DNA of 64,000 nucleotides from RBG-16-66-20 sp964564865 (GTDB lineage Bacteria; Pseudomonadota; Gammaproteobacteria; Burkholderiales; SG8-39): the NCBI GenBank assembly GCA_964564865.1, contig CAZMDA010000001.1, positions 62,001-126,000 on the forward strand. The letters run 5' to 3'. Below the pieces are notes generated by a model that saw only the letters and a list, made by a program, of their open reading frames with translations, did not search any database and had not been told where the DNA came from. Numbering within the stretch: the stretch's first letter is position 1; each line of letters starts with the position of its first letter. Shown in pieces: positions 50,537 through 58,082 of the stretch. A program made the position numbers and the translations under genes.

Positions 50537-53443
50537 ATGAGCCGTCTCGCGTTGATGATCGACCTTGAGCGCTGTATTGGCTGCAAGAGCTGCGAAGTGG
50601 CGTGCAAGCAGGAGCATGGGCTCGGTCTCGGCGAGTACCGCAATCGTGTCGTCTGGCTTGGCGCCCAGGACTCCGCCGGGCTCGATTTCCTGACGGTGAC
50701 CTGCCAGCACTGCGAGCGTCCCGCTTGTCTGCGCGCGTGTCCGGTGAATCCAAAGGCAATCGTGAAGGACGCAAGCACAGGCGTGGTCCGTGTGCTCGAA
50801 GATCGGTGCACGGGATGTGGGGAGTGTGTCATTGCCTGTCCGTATGGCGCGATGGGCTATGACCCGGCGGGTCACCATTCCGTCAAATGCGACCTTTGCG
50901 TCGATCGCAGAGCTGAGGGCGCAACCACGACGGCGTGCGCGAGCGTATGTCCAGGACACGCGATCACGTTCGGGACGCGCGCCGGGCATCTTGCCCAGGC
51001 CGAACGCGAGGGGAGATCGATTCGGGACCACGACCACTACATGCTGGGCCCTGCAACCGTCTACCTCGATCGCGTCGCGCGGCCAGCCGTCCCGATAGCG
51101 GAACTGGTACGGCCGAAGGTGATGGACGGCGCGGCAGGCGGCCTTGTGCCGGCGGCATCTGTCCGGCACCCGTATGGAAGCACGCGCGAGGAACGCGCAT
51201 CCGAGCGTGTGTTGCCCGGCGGGTGCAACATCTGCTTCAACAGCTGCTCCACCAACTACCACTTCCACGGCGATCGACTCGTCAAAGTGACGGGGAACGA
51301 ATCGGATCCGTATCTGAAGGGGAAGATCTGCCCGAAATCACAGCTTGCTGTGCAGCTGTATGGCAGTGAGCGGAGGCTGACCCAGCCGCTCAAGCGGATC
51401 GGCGCGCGGGGCGAAGGCAAGTTTGAGCCCATTTCCTGGGATCAAGCGCTGGACGAAACTGCCTCGCGCCTTAAGGTAGCGAGCAGTCAATGGGGAAACG
51501 AGGCACTCGGAATATTCTGCGGAACCCGGACCGGCACCATCACGCGCAACTACATCACGATCTTCGCGCAGATGTTCGGTACCCCGAACCTAACCAGCAC
51601 CGACCCATTCTGCGCGGCGAGCAAGCACATCGCGTACGAGGTAACGCAAGGCAATGCCTTGCCTCCGAACAGCTACACCGATCAGGACATCGGATCAGCG
51701 CAGCTCTACGTTTACTTTGGCGAGAACCAGGCCGAAGCACGACCCGTGTACTTCGGCATGGTGAACAATTGGAGAGTCAAGAATCGCGCGCGAATGATCG
51801 TCGTGGATCCTCGGCTCACCGCGACGGCAAGCAAAGCGGACCGGTGGCTGTCGCCAAGGTCGGGCACCGACATGGCGCTCGCCCTCGGCATGGCGCATCA
51901 CATCCTCGAGCGCGGACTGCACGATCAGCGGTACTGCGCGAAGTGGGTGGAAGGGTGGGAGGCCTGGCGCGACTTCATCTTCTCGAAGGGCTATACGGCC
52001 GATTGGGCCGCCGGAATCACTGGGGTCCCGGCCGATGACATCCGTGGGGTCGCGGAAGAGATCGCCGCCGCAGACGGTTGTGTGATCTTCGCAAGTCGCG
52101 GAATCAATCAGCACACGAATGCGGCACAAACCAATCGAGCGCTGATGTACCTTGCAGCGATCACGGGCAACTGGGGTCGGCGCGGCGGCGGCTTCCTAAA
52201 CCTGTCGATTTCTCCTCGATTCTCTGCTTCGGCGCCGCCGCAGCGCCAACCGGTGATCGCAAAGCCGATGGTGCGCCGCAGCCCTACGGGCTGGACGGAT
52301 GCGATGCTCTCGGGCCGGCCCTATCCGATCAAGGCGCTTATCGCCTGCAACAACCCCATGGCCAACTGGCCTGGCCAGAAGAAGGTTCGAGAAGCCTTTC
52401 TCGCACTTGACCTGATCGTCCACATCGAGTTGTTCGAAAACGAGACCTCGGCCTACGCTGACTACGTGCTTCCTGCGGCGACCGGAATCGAGAAAGGGGA
52501 GATCGGTCGAGCCAACGACGAGCGCCGCATCGTTTGGATCGACAAGATGATCGACCCGCCAGGGGAGGCGAAGCCGGATGACTGGATATGGATCGAGCTA
52601 GGCAAGCGCTTCGGCTTCGACGACGTCCTCCAGGAGAAATACAAGGATCCCGGGCGCTTCTGGGACGAAATGTGCATCGACACGGATGATCTGAGGGGCA
52701 TTACCCAGAAGCGATTGCACTCAGTGCCGTATCGGTGGGTTCGCTTCCCGGTAGCGAAGGAGGGCGATGCGGAGCAGGAGACGCTTTTCATCGAGGCGGA
52801 CGACGGTAAGCGGTTTCCCACCCCCAGTGGAAAGCTGGAGTTCTTTACCGAGGCGCTGGATTCGAAGTTCCGTGTCATGGGACTTTCTGCGCTACCGGAG
52901 TTCTACTCCGAGCGAGAGCTGCTTGTGGACGCACCGTACATCGAGTTGGTAGACAAGGATGACGCTGCTGGCGTTGTCTCGCCGTTCCACAAGTCGCCTA
53001 CGCTCGCCTCAACCGGCCGAATTGTTCCGCCGGGGCCCGATTCGCCCGCCGCGCGGCTTCGAGAACAAGGGTTCGACCTGGAGCTCATCACCGGTCGTCC
53101 GCCGGCCCCTCATTTCCACAGTTGGACGCACTATGCATGGCAGGCGCAGGAGATGTGGCCGGATCTGTTCGTGCAGATGCATCCCTCGACGGCGTCCCGC
53201 CTCGGCATCGTCGATGGCGAGAGGGTGGGGATTCAAAGCCCTCACGGAGAGATCGAGGCGCTGGCCTGGATCACAACCGGGATACGAGAATCGAGCGTGT
53301 TCGTGCCGATTGGGTGGGATGAGCGGCAGCCGCATCATCCTTGGCGGTCGGTGAACTTCCTGACTGACAAGGATCAGCGCGACCCAATCTCCGATCAGAC
53401 AAATCTGAAAAGCTACCTTTGCCGAGTTGTGAAGCTGGGCTGA
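50537..53443 (+). CDS. Fusion of four-cluster ferredoxin subunit and molybdopterin oxidoreductase
   Basis: A 968-residue protein joining two normally separate subunits of DMSO-reductase-family enzymes. Residues 1 to about 190 are an electron-transfer subunit with sixteen cysteines for four [4Fe-4S] clusters (first group Cys13, 16, 19, 23; CPYGAMGY is typical). From about 225 a molybdopterin catalytic subunit follows: its own [4Fe-4S] site is Cys230-x2-Cys233-x3-Cys237-x27-Cys265, and Cys359 in TDPFCAASKHI is the probable Mo ligand. There is no Tat signal, so the site faces the cytoplasm. The substrate is unknown; polysulfide, tetrathionate or hydroxylase-type relatives are possible. Confidence 0.88.
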   Translation: MSRLALMIDLERCIGCKSCEVACKQEHGLGLGEYRNRVVWLGAQDSAGLDFLTVTCQHCERPACLRACPVNPKAIVKDASTGVVRVLEDRCTGCGECVIACPYGAMGYDPAGHHSVKCDLCVDRRAEGATTTACASVCPGHAITFGTRAGHLAQAEREGRSIRDHDHYMLGPATVYLDRVARPAVPIAELVRPKVMDGAAGGLVPAASVRHPYGSTREERASERVLPGGCNICFNSCSTNYHFHGDRLVKVTGNESDPYLKGKICPKSQLAVQLYGSERRLTQPLKRIGARGEGKFEPISWDQALDETASRLKVASSQWGNEALGIFCGTRTGTITRNYITIFAQMFGTPNLTSTDPFCAASKHIAYEVTQGNALPPNSYTDQDIGSAQLYVYFGENQAEARPVYFGMVNNWRVKNRARMIVVDPRLTATASKADRWLSPRSGTDMALALGMAHHILERGLHDQRYCAKWVEGWEAWRDFIFSKGYTADWAAGITGVPADDIRGVAEEIAAADGCVIFASRGINQHTNAAQTNRALMYLAAITGNWGRRGGGFLNLSISPRFSASAPPQRQPVIAKPMVRRSPTGWTDAMLSGRPYPIKALIACNNPMANWPGQKKVREAFLALDLIVHIELFENETSAYADYVLPAATGIEKGEIGRANDERRIVWIDKMIDPPGEAKPDDWIWIELGKRFGFDDVLQEKYKDPGRFWDEMCIDTDDLRGITQKRLHSVPYRWVRFPVAKEGDAEQETLFIEADDGKRFPTPSGKLEFFTEALDSKFRVMGLSALPEFYSERELLVDAPYIELVDKDDAAGVVSPFHKSPTLASTGRIVPPGPDSPAARLREQGFDLELITGRPPAPHFHSWTHYAWQAQEMWPDLFVQMHPSTASRLGIVDGERVGIQSPHGEIEALAWITTGIRESSVFVPIGWDERQPHHPWRSVNFLTDKDQRDPISDQTNLKSYLCRVVKLG

Positions 53444-53524
53444 CTTTCCGCCTCCGTTTGCATACAAAGTAAGTCCAGACTACGCAGAACTTCTTCTTTC
53501 TACGAGTGGATTGAATTCCTGGTG

Positions 53525-53680
53525 CTACAGCAAGGTGAGGGCGGAGGTGCGATCGATTTCCGCGACCGGGATATGGATCGTGGTCAATGCGGGTGAGAAT
53601 TCACCGGCCAGCTCAATGTCATCGGAGCCGGCCACCGGGAGCTGGCGCGGGGACGTGATGCCGTGCGCCCGCGTCCGGCT
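53525..53680 (-). pseudogene. Fragment of a LacI-family regulator gene
   Basis: Translated on the minus strand this stretch gives GSDDIELAGEFSPALTT and IHIPVAEIDRTSAL, clearly matching the C-terminal sensor region of the intact LacI at 35196-36215 (GFDDIELAGEFSPALTT). DNA similarity between the two is evident too. The DNA-binding and most of the sensor domain are missing and the last residues are lost, so it is a remnant. It overlaps the end of the gntR gene in another frame and marks a rearrangement at the island's right edge. Confidence 0.85.
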
Positions 53681-54386
53681 TGCCGAGGTCCGAAAAGTAA
53701 TCGTGCGCACCGGTGTTCACGAGGCTCTCGCGTAGCTCAACCGGCGCATCGGCGTAGCTGTGTGCGGTGCGGCTGATCCGCAGCAGCGCGGCGCCGGTAC
53801 TGACGCCAAGCAGTCTTGCCGCGCTCGCGCCGGCGAGCACCGCGCGCAACCGCTCAGTCGTGCGCAGCACGTTCACGCCGTAGCGCGTGTGGTACAGGTG
53901 ATAGATCGTGTTGTCACGCCCGTCTAGGGTTCTCCCGGTGAGGTCCGCGAAAAGGTGCTGCGGCAGGACTAGGTCGTCGAGGACCACGGGCTGGCCGGCG
54001 AGCGACAGCAGGTTCCGGATACGGAACACCGGCGCTCCCGGCCGCAACTGAAGGCGGCGTGCCTCGCCGGGGCGCGCCCGGGCGCGTCGGAAAGAGAGCA
54101 TGCGGGTTGTGGGCGCGCGCCGGCCGCCGGTGCGCGGCACGACATGGAAGAAGTGAAACAGCAGTCGACTGGTGTCGTGCGTGGCGACGTAGGTGCCGCT
54201 GCCGTGGCGCCGGAGCACGATGCGCTCCGCCACCAGGGCGTCGATCGCTTTGCGCAGCGTCCCGATCGCCACGCCATAGTGCGCTGCGAGTCGCGGTTCG
54301 GCAGGCAGCGCGTCTCCGGGCAGCCATTCGGCGGCGGCGATGCGCTGCGTGAGGTCGCGCTTGATGTCGTGATACAGATGCGCCAC
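53619..54386 (-). CDS. GntR/HutC family regulator with disturbed C-terminus
   Basis: A regulator of 255 residues: winged helix with LAAHYGVAIGTLRKAIDALVAERIVLRRHGSGTYV split over the usual positions, then a UTRA sensor domain (LLSLAGQPVVLDDLVLP, TERLRAVLAGASAARLLGV, LLRISRTAHSYADAPVELRES). After YFSDLG the last 20 or so residues are proline/glycine-rich and are encoded by DNA that in another frame is a lacI remnant, so the natural end was probably lost. It is divergent from the SuyA/B-like operon and probably controls it. Confidence 0.88.
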   Translation of the reverse strand: MAHLYHDIKRDLTQRIAAAEWLPGDALPAEPRLAAHYGVAIGTLRKAIDALVAERIVLRRHGSGTYVATHDTSRLLFHFFHVVPRTGGRRAPTTRMLSFRRARARPGEARRLQLRPGAPVFRIRNLLSLAGQPVVLDDLVLPQHLFADLTGRTLDGRDNTIYHLYHTRYGVNVLRTTERLRAVLAGASAARLLGVSTGAALLRISRTAHSYADAPVELRESLVNTGAHDYFSDLGKPDAGARHHVPAPAPGGRLR

Positions 54387-54422
54387 AGACAGGGATGATA
54401 GGCTCCGCCGCCCCCAAAGTCA

Positions 54423-54457
54423 TCTAGTTGACTCCTTCACGTGCGGCTGACTAGACT
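54423..54457 (+). promoter_or_regulatory. Promoter of the suyA-like operon with overlapping inverted repeat
   Basis: TTGACT at 54428-54433 and TAGACT at 54452-54457 form a sigma-70-like promoter with 18-base spacing. TCTAGT (54423-54428) and ACTAGA (54450-54455) are inverted copies that overlap the -35 and -10, a natural place for the divergent GntR/HutC repressor to bind. The gap from 54387 to 54487 holds nothing else recognisable. Confidence 0.6.
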
Positions 54458-54487
54458 GGCTTTTTTCACTCGCAGGGACACGGGAAG

Positions 54488-54769
54488 ATGATCCATTTCG
54501 TGGTGCACGAGGAAGGCGACGGCGTCGGCGTGGTGGTCGTCGAGGGCGTGAAGAAGGGCCAGGAGCTCACCGGCTGGATCATGGAGGACGACAAGGAGCT
54601 CAAGATCACGGCCAGGAGCGACATCCCGATCGGCCACAAGATCGCGCTCAAGGACTACAAGCCGGGCGACACCGTGATCAAGTACGGCATCGACATCGGC
54701 AAGATCGTGGCGCCGATCGCGCGCGGCGAGCACACCCACGTGCAGAACCTCAAGACCAAGCGCTGGTAA
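54488..54769 (+). CDS. suyA: SuyA-like small subunit (SAF domain) of a UxaA-family lyase
   Basis: A 93-residue SAF-domain protein (HFVVHEEGDGVGVVVVEGV, then the PIGHKIALKD motif and ending HVQNLKTKRW). It is the small subunit of split UxaA-family enzymes. The text resembles SuyA, which with SuyB cleaves (2R)-sulfolactate to pyruvate and sulfite; split altronate or galactarate dehydratases look alike and cannot be excluded. The large subunit follows 11 bases later. It heads the operon controlled by the divergent GntR gene. Confidence 0.8.
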   Translation: MIHFVVHEEGDGVGVVVVEGVKKGQELTGWIMEDDKELKITARSDIPIGHKIALKDYKPGDTVIKYGIDIGKIVAPIARGEHTHVQNLKTKRW

Positions 54770-54780
54770 AGGAACGCGAC

Positions 54781-55950
54781 ATGGATCTTTCGAAATCGAC
54801 TTTCTGGGGCTACAAGCGCGAGAACGGCCGCATCGGCGTGCGCAACCACGTCATCATCCTGCCGGTGGACGACCTGTCGAACGCCGCCGCCGAGGCGGTG
54901 GCGAACAACATCAAGGGCACGCTCGCCATCCCGCATCCCTACGGGCGGCTGCAGTTCGGCGCCGACCTGGACCTGCACTTCGCCACGCTGATCGGCACCG
55001 GCTGCAACCCGAACGTGGCCGCGGTGGTGGTGATCTGCATCGAGGACGGCTGGGCGAAGAAGGTGGCCGACGCCATCGCCGCCACCGGCAAGCCCGTGGC
55101 CTACTTCGGCATCGAGCAGCACGGCGACCACGACACCATCATGCGCGCCTCGAAGAAGGCGAAGGAGTTCGTGCAGTGGGCCTCCGAGCTGCGCCGCGAG
55201 GAGCGGCCGCTCAAGGACCTGTGGGTGTCCACCAAGTGCGGCGAGTCCGATACCACCTCCGGCTGCGGCGCCAACCCGACCGTGGGCAACGCCTTCGACA
55301 AGCTCTACCCGCACAAGGTGACGCTCGCCTTCGGCGAGACCACCGAGCTCACCGGGGGCGAGCACCTGGTGGCGGCGCGCTGCGCCACCGAGGAGGTGAG
55401 GAAGAAGTTCCAGTTCATGTTCGACCGCTACCAGGCGATCGTGGACAAGCACAAGACGAGCGACCTGTCGGAGTCCCAGCCCACCAAGGGCAACATCGCC
55501 GGCGGCCTCACCACCATCGAGGAGAAGGCCCTCGGCAACATCCAGAAGATCGGCCGGCTGTGCAAGGTGGACGGCGTGCTGGACAAGCACGAGCGGCCCA
55601 CCGGGCCGGGCCTGTGGTTCCTCGACTCGTCCTCGGCCGCCGCGGAGATGGTGACGCTGTGCGCCGCCGCGGGCTACACGGTGCACTTCTTCCCCACCGG
55701 GCAGGGCAACGTCATCGGCAACCCGATCCTGCCGGTGATCAAGCTGTGCGCCAACCCGCGCACCGTGCGCACCATGTCCGAGCACATCGACGTGGACGTG
55801 TCCGGGCTGCTGAGGAAGGAAATGAACCCGGACCAGGCGGGCGACGCGCTGCTGGAGTGCATGTTCCGCACCGCCAACGGCCGGCTCACCGCCGCCGAGG
55901 CGCTGGGGCACCGGGAGTTCGTCCTCACAAGGCTGTACGAATCGGCCTAG
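54781..55950 (+). CDS. suyB: SuyB-like large subunit of a UxaA-family lyase
   Basis: A 389-residue catalytic subunit of the UxaA family. It carries RIGVRNHVIILPVDD, the cysteine-bearing LIGTGCNPNVAAV, TKCGESDTTSGCGANPTVG (probable iron-sulfur or metal cysteines) and GNIAGGLTTIEEKALGN. GLWFLDSSSAAAEMVTLCAA and the DVDVSGLL end match what I recall of (2R)-sulfolactate sulfo-lyase beta, and the size fits that enzyme. The alternative is a split sugar-acid dehydratase. The hydrolase gene downstream overlaps its stop (TAGTG). Confidence 0.78.
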   Translation: MDLSKSTFWGYKRENGRIGVRNHVIILPVDDLSNAAAEAVANNIKGTLAIPHPYGRLQFGADLDLHFATLIGTGCNPNVAAVVVICIEDGWAKKVADAIAATGKPVAYFGIEQHGDHDTIMRASKKAKEFVQWASELRREERPLKDLWVSTKCGESDTTSGCGANPTVGNAFDKLYPHKVTLAFGETTELTGGEHLVAARCATEEVRKKFQFMFDRYQAIVDKHKTSDLSESQPTKGNIAGGLTTIEEKALGNIQKIGRLCKVDGVLDKHERPTGPGLWFLDSSSAAAEMVTLCAAAGYTVHFFPTGQGNVIGNPILPVIKLCANPRTVRTMSEHIDVDVSGLLRKEMNPDQAGDALLECMFRTANGRLTAAEALGHREFVLTRLYESA

Positions 55951-56657
55951 TGGCCGCCTTCGTCCTGGTGCATGGGGCCTGGCACGGCGGCTGGTGCTGG
56001 GCGCGCGTGGCGCCGCTGCTGCGCGCGAAGGGCCACCAGGTGTTCTGCCCGACGCTCACGGGCCTGGGCGAGCGCGCCCACCTGCTCGGCCGGCAGGTGG
56101 ACATGAGCACCCACATCGAGGACGTGGCGGGCGTGCTCGAGGCCGAGGAGCTTCGGGACGTCGTCCTGTGCGGGCACAGCTACGGCGGCATGGTGATCAC
56201 CGGCGTCGCGGTACGCTGCAAGGACCGCATCAGGCAGCTGGTGTACCTGGATTCCGCGGTCGTCGAGGATGGCGAATCCTGGTCCTCGGCACATTCGCCG
56301 CAGCTGCAGGCAGAGCGCCGCCGGCTCGCCGAGGCGAGCGGCGGCGTATCCATGCCGGTGCCAAGGGCCGAGGTGTTCGGCCTGCGGGATCCGGGGGACC
56401 TGGAATGGGTGCAGCGGCGCCTGACGCCGCAACCGTTCGCGCCCTATGACCAGAAGTTGCACTGGGGCGGCCCGGTGGGCAACGGCCTGCCCAAGGTATA
56501 CGTGGATTGCACCGACCCGGTCTACGCCGGGCTCGCACCGGTGAAGGACCGCCTGCGCGGCCAGCCCGGGTGGCCGGTCATCGAGCTCAGGACCGGCCAT
56601 GACGCCATGGTGAGCGCGCCGGAGGAAACCGCCCGGATGCTGCTGGAGTACGCATGA
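55950..56657 (+). CDS. Alpha/beta hydrolase
   Basis: A 235-residue hydrolase of the small esterase/hydroxynitrile-lyase-like group: oxyanion region VLVHGAWHGGWCWARV, nucleophile elbow GHSYGGM with the serine, and the catalytic histidine in RTGHDAMVSAPEETARML. FVLVHGAWHGGWCW is typical of the EstC or methyl-esterase type. The start is GTG at 55950, on the suyB-like stop. Its substrate is unknown. It stands where a flavoprotein subunit might be expected before the SdhB-like gene. Confidence 0.87.
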   Translation: MAAFVLVHGAWHGGWCWARVAPLLRAKGHQVFCPTLTGLGERAHLLGRQVDMSTHIEDVAGVLEAEELRDVVLCGHSYGGMVITGVAVRCKDRIRQLVYLDSAVVEDGESWSSAHSPQLQAERRRLAEASGGVSMPVPRAEVFGLRDPGDLEWVQRRLTPQPFAPYDQKLHWGGPVGNGLPKVYVDCTDPVYAGLAPVKDRLRGQPGWPVIELRTGHDAMVSAPEETARMLLEYA

Positions 56658-57370
56658 GCGCGAAGCTGGAGGTCCGCGTCTGGCGCGGCGGCGCCGACGG
56701 CGGCTTCCGCGACTACGAAGTGCCGCGCCACGAGAGCCAGACGGTGCTCGACGTGGTGACGCACATCCAGCGCGCCGTCGACCCGACGCTCGCCTACCGC
56801 TTCGCCTGCCGCGTCGGCATGTGCGGCTCCTGCGCCATGACGGTGAACGGCGCGGCGCGCTGGACCTGCCGCACGCACGTGGACAAGGTGGCGCGGGACG
56901 GGAAGCTGGAGGTCGCCCCGCTGCGCAACCTGCCGGTGGTCCGGGATCTCGTCACCGACATGCGCGAGTTCTTCGACAAGTGGGCGCGCGCGCAGGGCCG
57001 CTTCAAGGGCAAGGCGACGAGGAAGGAGCCGTTCGCGCAGGTGTCCCCGCAGTCCGAGGCGAGGCAGCAGGCCAACGCCGGCATCGAGTGCATCGGCTGC
57101 GGCGTCTGCTACAGCTCGTGCGACGTGGTGGCGGCCAATCCGGGCTACCTCGGCCCCGCGGCGCTCAACCGCGCCTGGACCCTGGCGCAGGACGAACGCG
57201 ACGCGGCGGGCCTCGAGCGCCTGCGCGCGGTGGCGGGCGATGCCGGCTGCCATGCCTGCCATACGCACCTGTCGTGCACCGAGCGCTGCCCGAAGCAGAT
57301 CTCGCCCACCGCCGGCATCGCGGGCCTGAAGCGCGCGGTGGCGAAGGCGGCGCTGCAGGGCAAGCTGTGA
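56654..57370 (+). CDS. SdhB/FrdB-like iron-sulfur subunit
   Basis: A 238-residue iron-sulfur protein of the succinate dehydrogenase/fumarate reductase family. The N-terminal [2Fe-2S] domain has CRVGMCGSCAM and a fourth cysteine in WTCRTH; the C-terminal ferredoxin domain has CIGCGVCYSSC and CHACHTHLSCTERCPK for the other two clusters. It would pass electrons from a flavoprotein to the membrane subunits encoded next. No SdhA-like flavoprotein gene is present in the window. It overlaps the hydrolase by four bases. Confidence 0.92.
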   Translation: MSAKLEVRVWRGGADGGFRDYEVPRHESQTVLDVVTHIQRAVDPTLAYRFACRVGMCGSCAMTVNGAARWTCRTHVDKVARDGKLEVAPLRNLPVVRDLVTDMREFFDKWARAQGRFKGKATRKEPFAQVSPQSEARQQANAGIECIGCGVCYSSCDVVAANPGYLGPAALNRAWTLAQDERDAAGLERLRAVAGDAGCHACHTHLSCTERCPKQISPTAGIAGLKRAVAKAALQGKL

Positions 57371-57377
57371 GCGCGGC

Positions 57378-57716
57378 GTGAGCTTTCGCTCCGAAACCCT
57401 GCTGTGGGTGGCGCAACGCGCCAGCGCCGCGGTGCTCGCGGTGTGCGTCACGGTGCACCTCGCGACGATGATCTACGCGGTGCGCGGCGGCCTCACCGCG
57501 GCCGAGATCCTCGCGCGTACCCAGGGCAGCCTCGCCTGGCTCGCGTTCTATACCGTGTTCGTGCTCGCGGTCGTGGTGCACGCGCCCATCGGGCTGCGCG
57601 CGCTGCTGGGGGAATGGCTGGGCTGGCGCGGCCGCTCGCGCGATGCCGCCCTGCTCGCATTCGCGGCGCTGCTCGCGTGGGCGGGGATGCGCGCGGTGTT
57701 CGGGGTGTTCCGGTGA
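57378..57716 (+). CDS. Membrane subunit of an Sdh/Frd-like complex (first)
   Basis: A 112-residue protein with three hydrophobic segments. The histidines in AVCVTVHLATMIYAV and AVVVHAPIGLRALLGEW are placed like heme b or quinone-site residues of SdhC/FrdC-type anchors. The start is GTG at 57378, seven bases after the SdhB-like stop. The next gene overlaps by four bases. The assignment as a membrane anchor comes mainly from the neighbours and hydrophobic pattern. Confidence 0.78.
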   Translation: MSFRSETLLWVAQRASAAVLAVCVTVHLATMIYAVRGGLTAAEILARTQGSLAWLAFYTVFVLAVVVHAPIGLRALLGEWLGWRGRSRDAALLAFAALLAWAGMRAVFGVFR

Positions 57717-58051
57717 CCGCGGGACGGCGGCTGCACGTGGGCAGCTTCGCCGCGCTGGTGCACCGCGTGTCGGGGCTCGCGCTGGCGCTGTTCCTGCCGC
57801 TGCATTTCTGGGCGCTGGGGCATGCGCTGCAGGGCGCCGCCGGCCTGGACGCGTTCCTCGCCTGGACCGCGCACCCGCTGGTGAAGTTCTCCGAGTGGGG
57901 CATCGTGCTGCTGCTGGCGGCGCACCTCGCCGGCGGGCTGAGGATCCTCGCGCTGGAGTTCCTGCCCTGGCGCGACTGGCACAAGTCATTGGCGGCGGTC
58001 GCCGCCGGCGTCTCGCTGGCGGCGGGGCTCGCGTTCGCTCTAGCGTTGTAG
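57713..58051 (+). CDS. Membrane subunit of an Sdh/Frd-like complex (second)
   Basis: A 112-residue protein with three hydrophobic segments. SFAALVHRVSGLALALFLPLH has the His-Arg-x-Ser-Gly motif of succinate dehydrogenase cytochrome b556, and LLLAAHLAGGLRILALE offers the heme-ligand histidine of the second helix. The start is GTG at 57713, overlapping the previous gene. With the two genes before it, it makes a B-C-D set without a flavoprotein. Its stop TAG is part of a TAGAAT box. Confidence 0.8.
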   Translation: MTAGRRLHVGSFAALVHRVSGLALALFLPLHFWALGHALQGAAGLDAFLAWTAHPLVKFSEWGIVLLLAAHLAGGLRILALEFLPWRDWHKSLAAVAAGVSLAAGLAFALAL

Positions 58052-58054
58052 AAT
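58049..58054 (+). promoter_or_regulatory. TAGAAT -10-like box on the SdhD-like stop codon
   Basis: The TAG stop of the second membrane subunit plus AAT gives TAGAAT, 28 bases before the Bug gene's ATG, with GAGGAG between as ribosome binding site. No clear -35 was seen. It may be an internal operon promoter for the binding protein. Confidence 0.4.
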
Positions 58055-58082
58055 TGCCCGAGGATATCCAGAGGAGAAGACC

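Larger units (their letters stand above)
42016..53524. other. Lower-GC catabolic island (approximate limits)
   Basis: From just before the FCD regulator to the lacI fragment, codons with A or T in third position become frequent and the long antisense frames typical of the flanking DNA become shorter and fewer, a visible drop in GC. All genes here are on the plus strand and form one functional set. No integrase, transposase or direct terminal repeats were seen, so the mode of arrival is unknown. Limits are by eye. Confidence 0.6.

Noticed and set aside
42016..53524. Island as an insertion sequence or integrative element
   Set aside because: No transposase, integrase, conjugation gene or terminal repeat was found on either strand, so only a compositional island is claimed.
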